From NCBI GenBank assembly GCA_002067405.1, contig MVRP01000009.1, forward strand, positions 1 to 53,674: DNA of 53,674 nt, written 5' to 3'. Below are positions 43,149-51,624 of the stretch, piece after piece. A program made the position numbers and the translations under genes. The notes under the pieces are model-generated. The model was not told the DNA's origin, ran no database searches, and saw only the letters and a program-made list of their open reading frames with translations. Numbering within the stretch: position 1 is the stretch's first letter; the number at the start of each line of letters is the position of its first letter. The DNA is from Syntrophorhabdaceae bacterium PtaU1.Bin034 (GTDB taxonomy: Bacteria; Desulfobacterota_G; Syntrophorhabdia; Syntrophorhabdales; WCHB1-27).

Positions 43149-44552
43149 TCAAAGCCCGCCTTGAGAGCCTGTCCAGCATCCTTCGGAGGCAAAATAGTCG
43201 GCCACCTTTGACAGGCGGTCATTTTCAAGCTTTGTTTCTATGAACCTGCAGGCGCTTTTCGTCACAAACCAAAATTCGTTCTCGCCCGTAAAATATGATC
43301 TCTTGAAGACAGGCGCGAGGTAGGCGAGGTATGATACTCCTTCGTCATCCCGTTTCACGCATGCATTGATGAGATCGATATAGGCATTCATGATCGCCCT
43401 CTCGTCATCCGTCGCTTTCAACCCGGAAAACGACTTCACATATTCAAGGAGGCCGTCACCCACGGCGATGCGGGGATAGACCGCTGCCTGTGACTCCAGC
43501 CTGTATGCCCTGGCTACAGCCTGACCGTACAAATCGTTATTCTCGAACTCGGTGCATATGCCCGCGTCTACGGCGCCCCTCAGCAGCACTCCCTCTGCCA
43601 GCTGAGTGAGGATGAGAAGGCCGAGCTGATGAAAAAGACCGTAGAGGCTCACCAGCGGTCTGTGCGAACGCTGTCCGCTCAGATTGATCTTGAGCATGGC
43701 CAGATCGGTAAAAAACTGGTAGCCGATCAGGGGCGCCCTCGCGCTTCTGCTGACCATGGCCAACTGCTTGGGCGTGAGCCTTTCGCGTACAAAAGAAGGA
43801 ACCATGTGGCCGCTCGAAAGACTTCCGTGCAAGAGTCGTATTCTGTCCCGGAACCGTTCGACTGTGCCGAAGGTTGCCTGCGTAAGCTTGTCGAAGGTCT
43901 TTTTCTCTTTGGGTGTTCTCGGTATCCGGGAGAATTTTTCGAGCTGCGCTCCCTGGCCGAGAAGGTCGATCATTGCGACGATGTGGAATGCCGCCGACCG
44001 CTTTTTGACGGGCGATTTCCCCCGAATCTCCTTGCCTGCCTCGCCGGCCGGCAATCCCGGAGAATAGTAGTCCCGGTCTTCCGTGATTTCCCTTATCACC
44101 CGGCAGAATTCAGGAAGGGTTATCCGCTCTTTTTCATCGTTCAGGACAGCCTCCAGGATGAGCAGCCCGGCAACGGGTCCGTCGTATTTATCGACGCGAA
44201 ACTGCTGTCCGTTCCATACAAAATCAAACCTGGTTTTTCTTATGGAACCTTTACGGGGATCGCTTCGTCTTGCGAGGGCCTCGAATCTCTGCCCGTCGAT
44301 CTTTTCTCTTCTGTTGAATCTGATCACGGGCTGAGACGTAATGTACTTCTCGATGAGAAAATAGCAGATGTTACCGTCAGATTCCTCCTTCCTTATCCTT
44401 CGATCCATCTTCGGGTCCCTGGACGTAAGAAATATCTGTTCGACCACTGTCTTTTTGTGTTCGGGAAGTTTGGATGCGTCGATGTCGGAAACAAGGAACC
44501 TCCGCTCGATCTCTACGTAGTTGTCCATGACGATTCTTGTCCTTGGTGTCAT
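43149..44552 (-). CDS. CYTH domain fused to a class III cyclase-like domain (467 aa)
   Basis: Residues 12-163 form a CYTH triphosphate-tunnel domain: VEIERRFLV (ExExK motif with K replaced by R18), basic strands (RREKIDGQRFEAL, SIRKTRFDF), FRVDKYDGPVAGLLILEAVL and a final REITEDRDYYS. After a linker, residues ~187-455 resemble uncharacterised class III nucleotidyl-cyclase-like domains: HIVAMIDLLGQG with D196, YQFFTDLAML with D283, LLRGAVDAG, and LYGQAVARAYRLESQAAVYPRIAV. The two aspartates sit where cyclases hold metal. CYTH proteins act on triphosphates (ThTP, polyphosphate, ATP to cAMP), so two nucleotide-type folds share one chain. Start is ATG 44552 (AGGAG, 8 bases) or ATG 44528; the promoter found favours the latter. 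No partner gene is evident. Confidence 0.75.
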   Translation of the reverse strand: MTPRTRIVMDNYVEIERRFLVSDIDASKLPEHKKTVVEQIFLTSRDPKMDRRIRKEESDGNICYFLIEKYITSQPVIRFNRREKIDGQRFEALARRSDPRKGSIRKTRFDFVWNGQQFRVDKYDGPVAGLLILEAVLNDEKERITLPEFCRVIREITEDRDYYSPGLPAGEAGKEIRGKSPVKKRSAAFHIVAMIDLLGQGAQLEKFSRIPRTPKEKKTFDKLTQATFGTVERFRDRIRLLHGSLSSGHMVPSFVRERLTPKQLAMVSRSARAPLIGYQFFTDLAMLKINLSGQRSHRPLVSLYGLFHQLGLLILTQLAEGVLLRGAVDAGICTEFENNDLYGQAVARAYRLESQAAVYPRIAVGDGLLEYVKSFSGLKATDDERAIMNAYIDLINACVKRDDEGVSYLAYLAPVFKRSYFTGENEFWFVTKSACRFIETKLENDRLSKVADYFASEGCWTGSQGGL

Positions 44553-44566
44553 CAGGTGACTCCTGT

Positions 44567-44595
44567 TTTATCCAATACGTATATCTATCTGTAAA
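44567..44595 (-). promoter_or_regulatory. Promoter of the CYTH-cyclase fusion gene
   Basis: On the minus strand TTTACA at 44595-44590 (5 of 6), a 17-base spacer and GATAAA at 44572-44567 (4 of 6). The predicted start near 44560 would leave little leader before ATG 44552 and about 32 bases before ATG 44528. Confidence 0.45.
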
Positions 44596-44844
44596 AGAGG
44601 TCCATTCGTGCACTGTTTGCTGCGACCAGAAACGGGAAAAGGTCTTGTTTCAGGAAATCGAAAGCCGATGGTCCGACCGGGTGAGCTGTAACGACGACAA
44701 AACGACCACAAACCGGGAAACTCGCAGTTGCCATATCATTCTACTGCACCGGAAGTCATAGCGCAAAAAAAAGACAAGGGGTTGGGCAGGGTATCCTACG
44801 AAGCTGTGCGAGGCTGTGCGGTCAGGTCGAAATGTCGACCCGGC

Positions 44845-46887
44845 TTAGCTACTCCCGTTGACAGTCCGGTCGGGTACAAGCGTTGTCACATTCGATTCGT
44901 GCTCGGCGGATTGACCGGCGAATGCCTCTCCACTTTTCATGTCCGGGCGGTAGTGAAAAAACTTGTTCCTCCCGTTCCCTTTCGCATAGTACATGGCGAT
45001 ATCGGCATTTTTCACAATGGTCTCGATGTCTCTGCCGTCTCTCGGATAAATGGCTATTCCGATGCTTGTCGTGACGGAAAGCGGGGATTTGTCCAGTTCA
45101 AAGGGAAAACCAAAGGCCTCCAGTATCTTTATCGCAACGATGGTGGCATCGCTTTCGTCCACGATGTCCGGGAGTATTATGAGAAACTCGTCCCCTCCCA
45201 TCCTCGCAACCGTGTCGCTCTTCCTCAGCACCCGGCCGAGTCGCCTCGCAACCGTCTTGAGAAGCGCATCGCCGACTTTGTGCCCCAGCTCGTCATTCAC
45301 ACTCTTGAACTTGTCAAGATCGAGCATCATTACGGCAACGCGTTTTTTCTCGCGAGACGCCCTGGCCATGGCGACCCGTAAGCGGTCGTTGAAGAGCACC
45401 CTGTTCGGAAGCCTTGTGAGCGCATCATGGTACGCCAGCCGCCTGATGGTCTGCTCGCTCTTCTTGGTAGCGCTCACGTCCCTGATGATGCCCTGGTACT
45501 CGACGATCTCGCCTTTCTCATTCCTCTTGGTATTGACGGTAATGAGGCAGTACATGATACCCTTGTTGCCTTTGAGCCTTATCTCAAAGTCTTTTACGTA
45601 TCCGTCCTCTTTGATGATCTTCTTAAAGGTCTCGCAATCAGCCTGCGTCACGTAGGCAGACTTCGCGTTCGTCGTCCGGAGCGCCTCCCGTGTAATACCG
45701 AATAGGCTCAGGAAAGCCTCATTCACGTCAATAAACGTTCCGTCTCCGGAGGTAATATAGATCGCGTCCCGTGAGCCGTCGAAAAGAGACCTGTATCTCT
45801 CTTCGCTTTCCCGCAAGGCAAGCTCCCATTGCTTTCGTGCGGTGACATCCCTGATGATGCCCTGGAGGTACGTCTCGCCGCCGAATTCAATCTGGTTCAG
45901 GTTAACCTCGGAGTCGAAGAGAGTTCCGTCGGGACGCCGGTATCTCCACTCAAAGAACTGGGCCCCCCGGGACAGGACAGTGGAGGATTTCTGCCCCATC
46001 CTATCCCCGGAGCTGACTCCGTCCAGTTGAAATTCAGGCGAAAAGGACAGTATCGGCACGCCAACCATCTCTTCCTTGGAGCACCTGAACATCTTAAGGG
46101 CCTGGGGATTGCAGTCAACGAACTTCCCGTCTTTGATGAGGACTATGGCGTCGTTTGCCTGTTCAAAAAGAGACTTGTAACGCAGGGCGCTTGTCCTGGC
46201 CTGCTCGTCGGTCTGCTTCTGCACCAGGGCGTCTGCAAAGAATTCACCCACCATCCTGAGAAGCAGGGTTATCTCATCGGGCCATACCTTCCTGTTGGCC
46301 ACACCGTCAAACCTCAAGAATCCCATGATATTAAATCCGTGCACGATGGGTACCGAAAGCATGGAGTTTACGTTTTCGCTCAAAAACGCTCTGCGCTCTG
46401 CCCCCGCTTCCGTGGGCAACTGCAGCACGTCGGGAATATGGATCATCTCGAGGTTCTTGATCTTGCTGAAGATCCAGGGATATTCTTTTTCGGAGACGAC
46501 CGGCGCTACCTCTCTTCCCGGCTTGAACCCCTGCGCCGTCCATTCGGCGTTTTTGAAGGCGGTAAGGCAGTCCTTGTTAAAGAGAAAAACGGAAATCCTG
46601 TCAACGCCTGCATATTCGCCTACTATTCGCATTACGTCCTGCATCCAGCTCTCTATTTCATCGGGCGACAAATAGATGAAGTTCGTGGACAGATTAAAGA
46701 CAAGCTGAAGCAGGTTTTTGCTCTCACGCAGCATCTCCTTCACGTCCGGGCGCTTCGTGGTCCCTTCCGGCCCTCGGGGAATGGCTGCCCGGTTTCCGGA
46801 AGGCTCGTTGACAGAACCTCCATTCGGCATTTTGGAGCGCTGGGATTGCGTGGTCTTGTGAGGTCTGTGAAGGGTCCTTCTCGTCAT
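44845..46887 (-). CDS. GAF-PAS-PAS-GGDEF diguanylate cyclase (680 aa)
   Basis: Makes cyclic di-GMP from GTP. Domains in order: GAF (about 70-225, NSMLSVPIVHGFNIMGFLRFDG), PAS (235-355, ending IIRDVTARKQWE), PAS (365-475, ending IIRDVSATKKSE), GGDEF (490-650). The active-site motif is an intact GGDEF in RMGGDEFLIILPD. An RxxD inhibitory site (RKSD) lies five residues before it, so product feedback is expected. There is no EAL domain and no membrane segment. GAF and PAS ligands are unknown. ATG 46887 has only a weak ribosome site and the first ~50 residues are unstructured, so a later start is possible. The stop is 292 bp upstream of the CYTH-cyclase gene on the same strand. Confidence 0.93.
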   Translation of the reverse strand: MTRRTLHRPHKTTQSQRSKMPNGGSVNEPSGNRAAIPRGPEGTTKRPDVKEMLRESKNLLQLVFNLSTNFIYLSPDEIESWMQDVMRIVGEYAGVDRISVFLFNKDCLTAFKNAEWTAQGFKPGREVAPVVSEKEYPWIFSKIKNLEMIHIPDVLQLPTEAGAERRAFLSENVNSMLSVPIVHGFNIMGFLRFDGVANRKVWPDEITLLLRMVGEFFADALVQKQTDEQARTSALRYKSLFEQANDAIVLIKDGKFVDCNPQALKMFRCSKEEMVGVPILSFSPEFQLDGVSSGDRMGQKSSTVLSRGAQFFEWRYRRPDGTLFDSEVNLNQIEFGGETYLQGIIRDVTARKQWELALRESEERYRSLFDGSRDAIYITSGDGTFIDVNEAFLSLFGITREALRTTNAKSAYVTQADCETFKKIIKEDGYVKDFEIRLKGNKGIMYCLITVNTKRNEKGEIVEYQGIIRDVSATKKSEQTIRRLAYHDALTRLPNRVLFNDRLRVAMARASREKKRVAVMMLDLDKFKSVNDELGHKVGDALLKTVARRLGRVLRKSDTVARMGGDEFLIILPDIVDESDATIVAIKILEAFGFPFELDKSPLSVTTSIGIAIYPRDGRDIETIVKNADIAMYYAKGNGRNKFFHYRPDMKSGEAFAGQSAEHESNVTTLVPDRTVNGSS

Positions 46888-47314
46888 GGGCTCTCATTCA
46901 TATGATTGTAGCGGTGAAACATGGCGACCAGTATATGGGCCTTCATTCCCGTACTATCATTAACGGCAGAATCGCCTTTTCGATGGATGCTGACTTTTAT
47001 CGCGAACAAATCATCATTCAGTGACAGGACAGAGACCTCCGCAAGCTTCCTGCATCATCAGGCCACGTGTATTCTTATCGGCGCCGTAATTGAAATTATT
47101 AAGGGTAAACACGTTTGCCATTATATTTATTAAAACAATGCCACTTTTTACTTAAGAATATCGGAAGAGCCCATCGTTTTTCAATGGTTAATTGAAATCA
47201 TAAGTTGTAAGCCTGAAGAAGTACGGGCACTTACATTGTGTTGATCAGCGATAAACGATTTGCTTAAGACGTTCCTCCTTACCGGCCGGCCATCACGGAT
47301 CTCGAACATAATAG
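46888..47314. other. Gene-free 427-bp stretch, partly AT-rich
   Basis: No coding pattern is visible. The 47080-47200 part is clearly more AT-rich than its surroundings. On the minus strand it includes a perfect TATAAT (47125-47120) but no matching -35. This could be the promoter region of the diguanylate cyclase gene, which starts at 46887. I see no RNA gene or repeat. Confidence 0.5.
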
Positions 47315-47689
47315 CTATCTGAAAGCGGATTTCGGGATGTTGCGCTCTTCGAACTCGAGAGGCATAATATCCCTGAGCGTCTCCTCGGACAGGCAGATAC
47401 GTCCGTCATCAGTGACGCGAACGATGCCGAGCCTGATAAGCGCCTGGAGGGCGCAGGGCTTGTAGTCCTTCGGTCTTGAGAGCCTCTTCAAGAAATCAGG
47501 AGGTGTCAATCCCAATTCGTCCAGTGTTTTTGCCGTATTGTAACAAAGGGAGCGCCGTTCGCGTAAAATACCGATGACCTTGAAGACGGCCCTTCTCAAC
47601 AAAATGAGACGGATAGCGACTACCAGTGTAAAGAGCAGGAACGCTATGGTAGATCCGACGAGATTTACCAGAAAGCGCTCGATATCCAT
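47315..47689 (-). CDS. Small membrane-anchored protein with winged-helix-like C-terminus (124 aa)
   Basis: One N-terminal hydrophobic helix (about residues 8-31, LVNLVGSTIAFLLFTLVVAIRLILL) is followed by a cytoplasmic basic segment (RRAVFKVIGILRERRSL). A helical domain ends in a beta-hairpin (ALQALIRLGIVRVTDDGRICLSEETL), which looks like a winged helix of the kind used for DNA or protein contact. No family name comes to mind. It is divergent from the KaiC/PEP-synthase-like gene, with starts 211 bp apart, so the two may be co-regulated. GGGAGG lies about 11 bases before ATG 47689. Confidence 0.65.
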   Translation of the reverse strand: MDIERFLVNLVGSTIAFLLFTLVVAIRLILLRRAVFKVIGILRERRSLCYNTAKTLDELGLTPPDFLKRLSRPKDYKPCALQALIRLGIVRVTDDGRICLSEETLRDIMPLEFEERNIPKSAFR

Positions 47690-47900
47690 CCTCTAAAATC
47701 CTCCCGCGATGCCGGATGCCGGCCAACAAACGATTAGAAAGGCTTTTCTCTATTACTTCAAAGATATAATCCGAATCGATCATGTCAACCCCAGCAGCCG
47801 AGGGTGGAAGAACGGGCCTTCCGCCTTGTTCCTCTGCGACAAAGCTGATAGAGTTTTCAGGAGGTTCGTGCAGAACCTATCTTGCGTGAAGGGGGCAGCC

Positions 47901-50498
47901 ATGAAGGCAGGAGCGGTGACCACAGGTCTCGCCGGATTTGATGAGGTGATCGACGGTCTAAGGACCGGGGACAATGTGGTATGGCAGGTTGATAATATGG
48001 ATGATTACAGATTTTTTGCCGGCTTTTTCGCCCGGAGCGCTCTTTCCCATGCAAAAAAGGTGGTCTATATGAGGTTTGCCGCCCATGGGCCTCTGTTGAA
48101 GGAAGATGAAAGAACAAAAACCTATGAGCTTGATGCAAGGAGCGGGTTCGAGACCTTCTCCACGCAGGTCCATCAGATCATCACCAGGGAAGGGGAAGAC
48201 GTTCATTACGTCTTTGACTCCCTTTCGGACCTTCTCTCGGCATGGGCAACCGACCTTATGATCGGCAACTTTTTCCTCATTACCTGTCCCTACCTTTTTC
48301 AGCTCAACACGGTCGCTTATTTCGGGCTGATCAGGAACAATCATTCCTTCAAAACGGTCGCAAGAATACGGGAGACAACCCAGGTGCTCCTCGATGTCTA
48401 CCATACCGGGGGAGACCTCTACGTCCATCCGCTCAAGGTGAGAGGGCGACACTCCCCTACGATGTTCCTGCCCCACAAGAAAGAATCGGAGAGATTCATC
48501 CCTTTGACGAGCAGCGTGGATGCAACAAGGCTGCTCACGCACATCTCGGGCAAGGGGATTGAACATGCAGCGAGGAATCTCGATTACTGGGACCGGCTGT
48601 TTTTGAACGTCGAGGAACTGCTGCGTAACGGCCGGGACCAGGAAAAACAGCTTCCCATGCTGGAACATTTGTGCCACATCATGATCGGCCGTGAAAAGCG
48701 TATTCTTGATCTGGCGCAGAAATACCTTTCCCTGCAGGACCTGCTCGCGATCAAGACGAGGCTGATAGGGACGGGCTACATAGGGGGCAAGAGCGTCGGC
48801 ATGCTGCTCGCCCGAAAGATACTCCTTCAGGACAGCTCCTGCGACTGGCACGCGCGGCTCGAGCCTCACGACTCGTTCTTCGTGGGCTCGGATGTGTTTT
48901 ACACCTATCTTGTCGAGAACGGCTGGTGGAAACTGCGGATGCAGCAGAAGACGAAGGGAGGCTACTTCAAGGCTGCCCGCATCCTGCGCGAACAAATGCT
49001 CGACGGGTCCTTTCCTGATGAGATCGAGGAGCAGTTCTGGCAGGTCATCGAGTATTTCGGCCAGTCGCCCATTATCGTCCGGTCGAGCAGCCTTCTCGAA
49101 GATGCCTTTGGCAATGCCTTTGCGGGCAAATACGAGAGCATCTTCTGCGTCAACCAGGGGACGCCCGAGCAGCGGTACAGGCAATTCAGGGACAGTGTCC
49201 GCAGGGTCTTTGCCAGCACCATGAACGAGGACGCCCTGGCGTACCGTATTCAGCGCGGACTGGACAGGCAGGACGAACAGATGGCTCTCCTGGTGCAGCG
49301 GGTGTCCGGCTCCCACAGGCGGTCGTGGTTTTTCCCCGATCTTGCAGGGGTGGGAATCTCGTACAACACCTTTGTCTGGCAGCAGAACATGGACCCCCGG
49401 GCAGGTATGTTGAGACTGGTGGTCGGTCTGGGGACCCGTGCCGTCAACCGGACTGAAGACGACTACCCCAGGATCGTGGCGCTCGATGCACCGCTTTTGA
49501 AGCCCCACGAAGGTATCAGGGACACGAGAAAGTATTCGCAGCACCAGGCGGATATCCTGAACATGGACGCAAACCTCCTCCAGACGGTCCCTGTCGCCGA
49601 TCTTCTGGACGGCCGGATGAAAATCGACACCGATCTTCTGGGCGTCCGGGACAGGGAGGCGGTCGACCTCATGAGGGAACGGGGCATAACGGACGGGGAG
49701 ATCTGGGTGCTCACTTTTGACAATCTCCTCTCTCAGAAGCCCTTTCTCGCAACCATGCAGAAGATGCTGAAAGACCTGGAAAAAGCCTATCAATACCCGG
49801 TGGATATCGAGTTCACCGCCAACTTTGACGACAGCACTACGTTCCGGATCAATCTTGTCCAGTGCAGGCCGCTTCAGACGAGAGGGGAGGGAAGGAAAAT
49901 AGCCATGCCACGGGACGTTCCCCCTGACGGCCTGCTCTTCGATTCCAAGGGAAATTTCATGGGCGGCAGCACGGTCCAGCCGGTCAGGCGGGTTGTCTAC
50001 GTCGATCCTGAGGCGTACGGCCGGCTCTCTCTGTCCGGAAAGTACGATGTGGCCCGTCTTATCGGGAAGCTCAACCGGCAGGTCGACAAAGAAGAGATGC
50101 CGACCCTCCTCATAGGACCGGGAAGGTGGGGGACCTCAACCCCTTCTCTCGGCGTGCCGGTGAGGTTCTCCGAGATAAACCGGGTGTCAGCACTCGTGGA
50201 GATCGCCCAGGCAGGTTCCGGGGTAATGCCGGAGCTCTCCTTCGGCACCCATTTCTTCCAGGACCTGGTGGAAGCGGGCATCTTTTACATAGCCCTGTTC
50301 CCGGAAGCGGAGGGAGTACTGTTCAATGTGGAGTGGTTCAACAGCAGGGAAAATGACCTGAAGACGCTCCTCGCCGAGGGCAGCCGCTACGAAGAGGTGG
50401 TGCGCGTGCAGAACGTGAACCGGAAGGATCTCTATCTCATGGCGGATATCGTGAGTCAAAGGGTCCTCTGCTGCATCTCGGAGAAGATCGACCAGTAG
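47901..50498 (+). CDS. Degenerate KaiC-like domain fused to a PEP-synthase ATP-grasp domain (865 aa)
   Basis: Residues 1-~225 follow the KaiC/RecA pattern (VTTGLAGFDEVIDGLRTGDNVVW, then a Walker B-like VFDSLSDLL). However, the P-loop is replaced by QVDNMDDYRFFAGFF with no GxxxxGKT, so ATP binding there is unlikely. From about 290 a PPDK/PEP-synthase N-terminal domain follows: IGGKSVGMLLARKIL, the signature IVRSSSLLEDAFGNAFAGKYES, then INLVQCRPLQTR near 720. The phospho-histidine and PEP-binding TIM-barrel domains of PEP synthase are absent; instead an unassigned 130-residue tail contains LLIGPGRWGTSTPSLGVPV. It may be a regulatory phosphotransferase. AAGGGGG lies 5 bases before ATG 47901. Its last 43 bases overlap nrpR on the other strand. 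Confidence 0.8.
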   Translation: MKAGAVTTGLAGFDEVIDGLRTGDNVVWQVDNMDDYRFFAGFFARSALSHAKKVVYMRFAAHGPLLKEDERTKTYELDARSGFETFSTQVHQIITREGEDVHYVFDSLSDLLSAWATDLMIGNFFLITCPYLFQLNTVAYFGLIRNNHSFKTVARIRETTQVLLDVYHTGGDLYVHPLKVRGRHSPTMFLPHKKESERFIPLTSSVDATRLLTHISGKGIEHAARNLDYWDRLFLNVEELLRNGRDQEKQLPMLEHLCHIMIGREKRILDLAQKYLSLQDLLAIKTRLIGTGYIGGKSVGMLLARKILLQDSSCDWHARLEPHDSFFVGSDVFYTYLVENGWWKLRMQQKTKGGYFKAARILREQMLDGSFPDEIEEQFWQVIEYFGQSPIIVRSSSLLEDAFGNAFAGKYESIFCVNQGTPEQRYRQFRDSVRRVFASTMNEDALAYRIQRGLDRQDEQMALLVQRVSGSHRRSWFFPDLAGVGISYNTFVWQQNMDPRAGMLRLVVGLGTRAVNRTEDDYPRIVALDAPLLKPHEGIRDTRKYSQHQADILNMDANLLQTVPVADLLDGRMKIDTDLLGVRDREAVDLMRERGITDGEIWVLTFDNLLSQKPFLATMQKMLKDLEKAYQYPVDIEFTANFDDSTTFRINLVQCRPLQTRGEGRKIAMPRDVPPDGLLFDSKGNFMGGSTVQPVRRVVYVDPEAYGRLSLSGKYDVARLIGKLNRQVDKEEMPTLLIGPGRWGTSTPSLGVPVRFSEINRVSALVEIAQAGSGVMPELSFGTHFFQDLVEAGIFYIALFPEAEGVLFNVEWFNSRENDLKTLLAEGSRYEEVVRVQNVNRKDLYLMADIVSQRVLCCISEKIDQ

Positions 50499-51550
50499 TT
50501 GCTCTGCTTGTTCTCCTGCTTTCCGTTCAAATGCTTCATGATCCGGTGCACCTGAAAGCCCCCTTCCGAAAGGGTGTCCTGAAAGGCTTCCACGGGCTTG
50601 AGCTGTTCGTACTCGGCCAGGGTCGCCATGGCCCGGCTTTCGGTCGGGATTTTGGCCTCTTCCAGGGCTGCGAACGGGTTCAACCCACCGAGGACCACCA
50701 TGCCGGCCTTGTCCGGTGAAACGGGGATGCCGAGAAGGGTTTCGCCGGGACGGCCGAAGACGATTATTCCGGTGAAGCCCAGCTTTCTCATCTTCTCATT
50801 CAGCTTCCTTGCATCATCCAGGCTTGCCTCCGGGATTTCCCTGAAGCTGCCCAGTATCTTTCCCGTTCCGGAGTCCAGCGTCCCGAGAACGTCCGTCATG
50901 CCGCTCTTCATGAAGATCTCAAGGGGCGCCAGGGAAGAGCTCTCGTAGCTGATGACGGAGGCGAACCTGATCGCTTCGTGGTTGGCCACTTCAACAACCC
51001 CGCCGAATCGCGACAATACCGGTATCCCTGCCTTCAGGAAAACCCCGTTCAGGGTGATGCTGCATATGGTCCCTATCCCTATCGTCCCCGACGGGACAAA
51101 TAGGTTGCCGATAAGATGTCCGCCCTTTGTCACGGTCATCATCTTGCTCATGGCATAGGGAGAATCAAGCACTTTTGCAAGGAGCGAAAGGGCCTGCGGC
51201 GCCTTGTCCTCGCTCACGTACGAAACATTGAGGATCACCTTGCCTTTCCCCGTGTCGATGTTGAAGTCGCTCAGGAATGAAAGGTTGTTGATCCTGTTTA
51301 TGGCAAGGCCGATTCTCTCCGAAACAAACCCCTGGTTGAGTTCCTGCCTGCCCTTTTCGGTGAGCCTTCTGCCCCTTTTGCTTTTGCCCTCGATGTAGCC
51401 TTTCTCCTCAAGCAACTGCAGATAATGGCGGATAGTCCTTTCCGAGAGTTCTATGCCCTGAGCGCCGAGAAGCCGGGCCGCCTCCGCAGAGGTTAAGGAT
51501 TTCTCCCTGTTCTCCAGGATTTTGAGGATGTTGAACATTATTCTTTGCAT
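50456..51550 (-). CDS. nrpR: NrpR-like nitrogen regulator (364 aa)
   Basis: An N-terminal winged helix (about 1-75: MFNILKILENREKSLTSAEAARLL, SERTIRHYLQLLEEKGYI, KRGRRLTEKG) is joined to an NrpR regulatory domain (DUF128). Typical blocks include NVSYVSEDKAPQALSLL, GTICSITLNGVFLKAGIPVLSRFGGVVEV and FTGIIVFGRPGETLLGIPVSPDKAGMVVLGGLNP. NrpR represses nitrogen genes in methanogens and releases DNA on binding 2-oxoglutarate; bacterial homologues are less studied. It directly follows gdhA, whose enzyme consumes 2-oxoglutarate, a strong contextual match. GAGG lies 8 bases before ATG 51550. Only one regulatory domain is present. Confidence 0.88.
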   Translation of the reverse strand: MQRIMFNILKILENREKSLTSAEAARLLGAQGIELSERTIRHYLQLLEEKGYIEGKSKRGRRLTEKGRQELNQGFVSERIGLAINRINNLSFLSDFNIDTGKGKVILNVSYVSEDKAPQALSLLAKVLDSPYAMSKMMTVTKGGHLIGNLFVPSGTIGIGTICSITLNGVFLKAGIPVLSRFGGVVEVANHEAIRFASVISYESSSLAPLEIFMKSGMTDVLGTLDSGTGKILGSFREIPEASLDDARKLNEKMRKLGFTGIIVFGRPGETLLGIPVSPDKAGMVVLGGLNPFAALEEAKIPTESRAMATLAEYEQLKPVEAFQDTLSEGGFQVHRIMKHLNGKQENKQSNYWSIFSEMQQRTL

Positions 51551-51565
51551 CTGATCTGCCTCGAA

Positions 51566-51607
51566 CCGCCTCCCTCCGTTCGCCGGTTGACGGACAGAGG
51601 GAGGCGG
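51566..51607. other. Strong hairpin between gdhA and nrpR
   Basis: CCGCCTCCCTC (51566-51576) and GAGGGAGGCGG (51597-51607) are perfect 11-bp arms, with a further CGT/ACG pair inside the loop. No T-run follows on the minus strand. It begins 18 bases after the gdhA stop and lies 15 bases before the nrpR start, close to its ribosome site. Attenuation, mRNA protection of gdhA or an operator are all possible. Confidence 0.6.
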
Positions 51608-51624
51608 AAGGTATATATAACTCT

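Noticed and set aside
47958..49793. 611-residue open frame antisense to the KaiC/PEP-synthase fusion.
   Set aside because: It is a mirror of strong codon bias on the real strand, with no domain pattern and no ribosome site. The long antisense frames at 15831-17576, 11275-12447 and 35640-36776 were dropped for the same reason.
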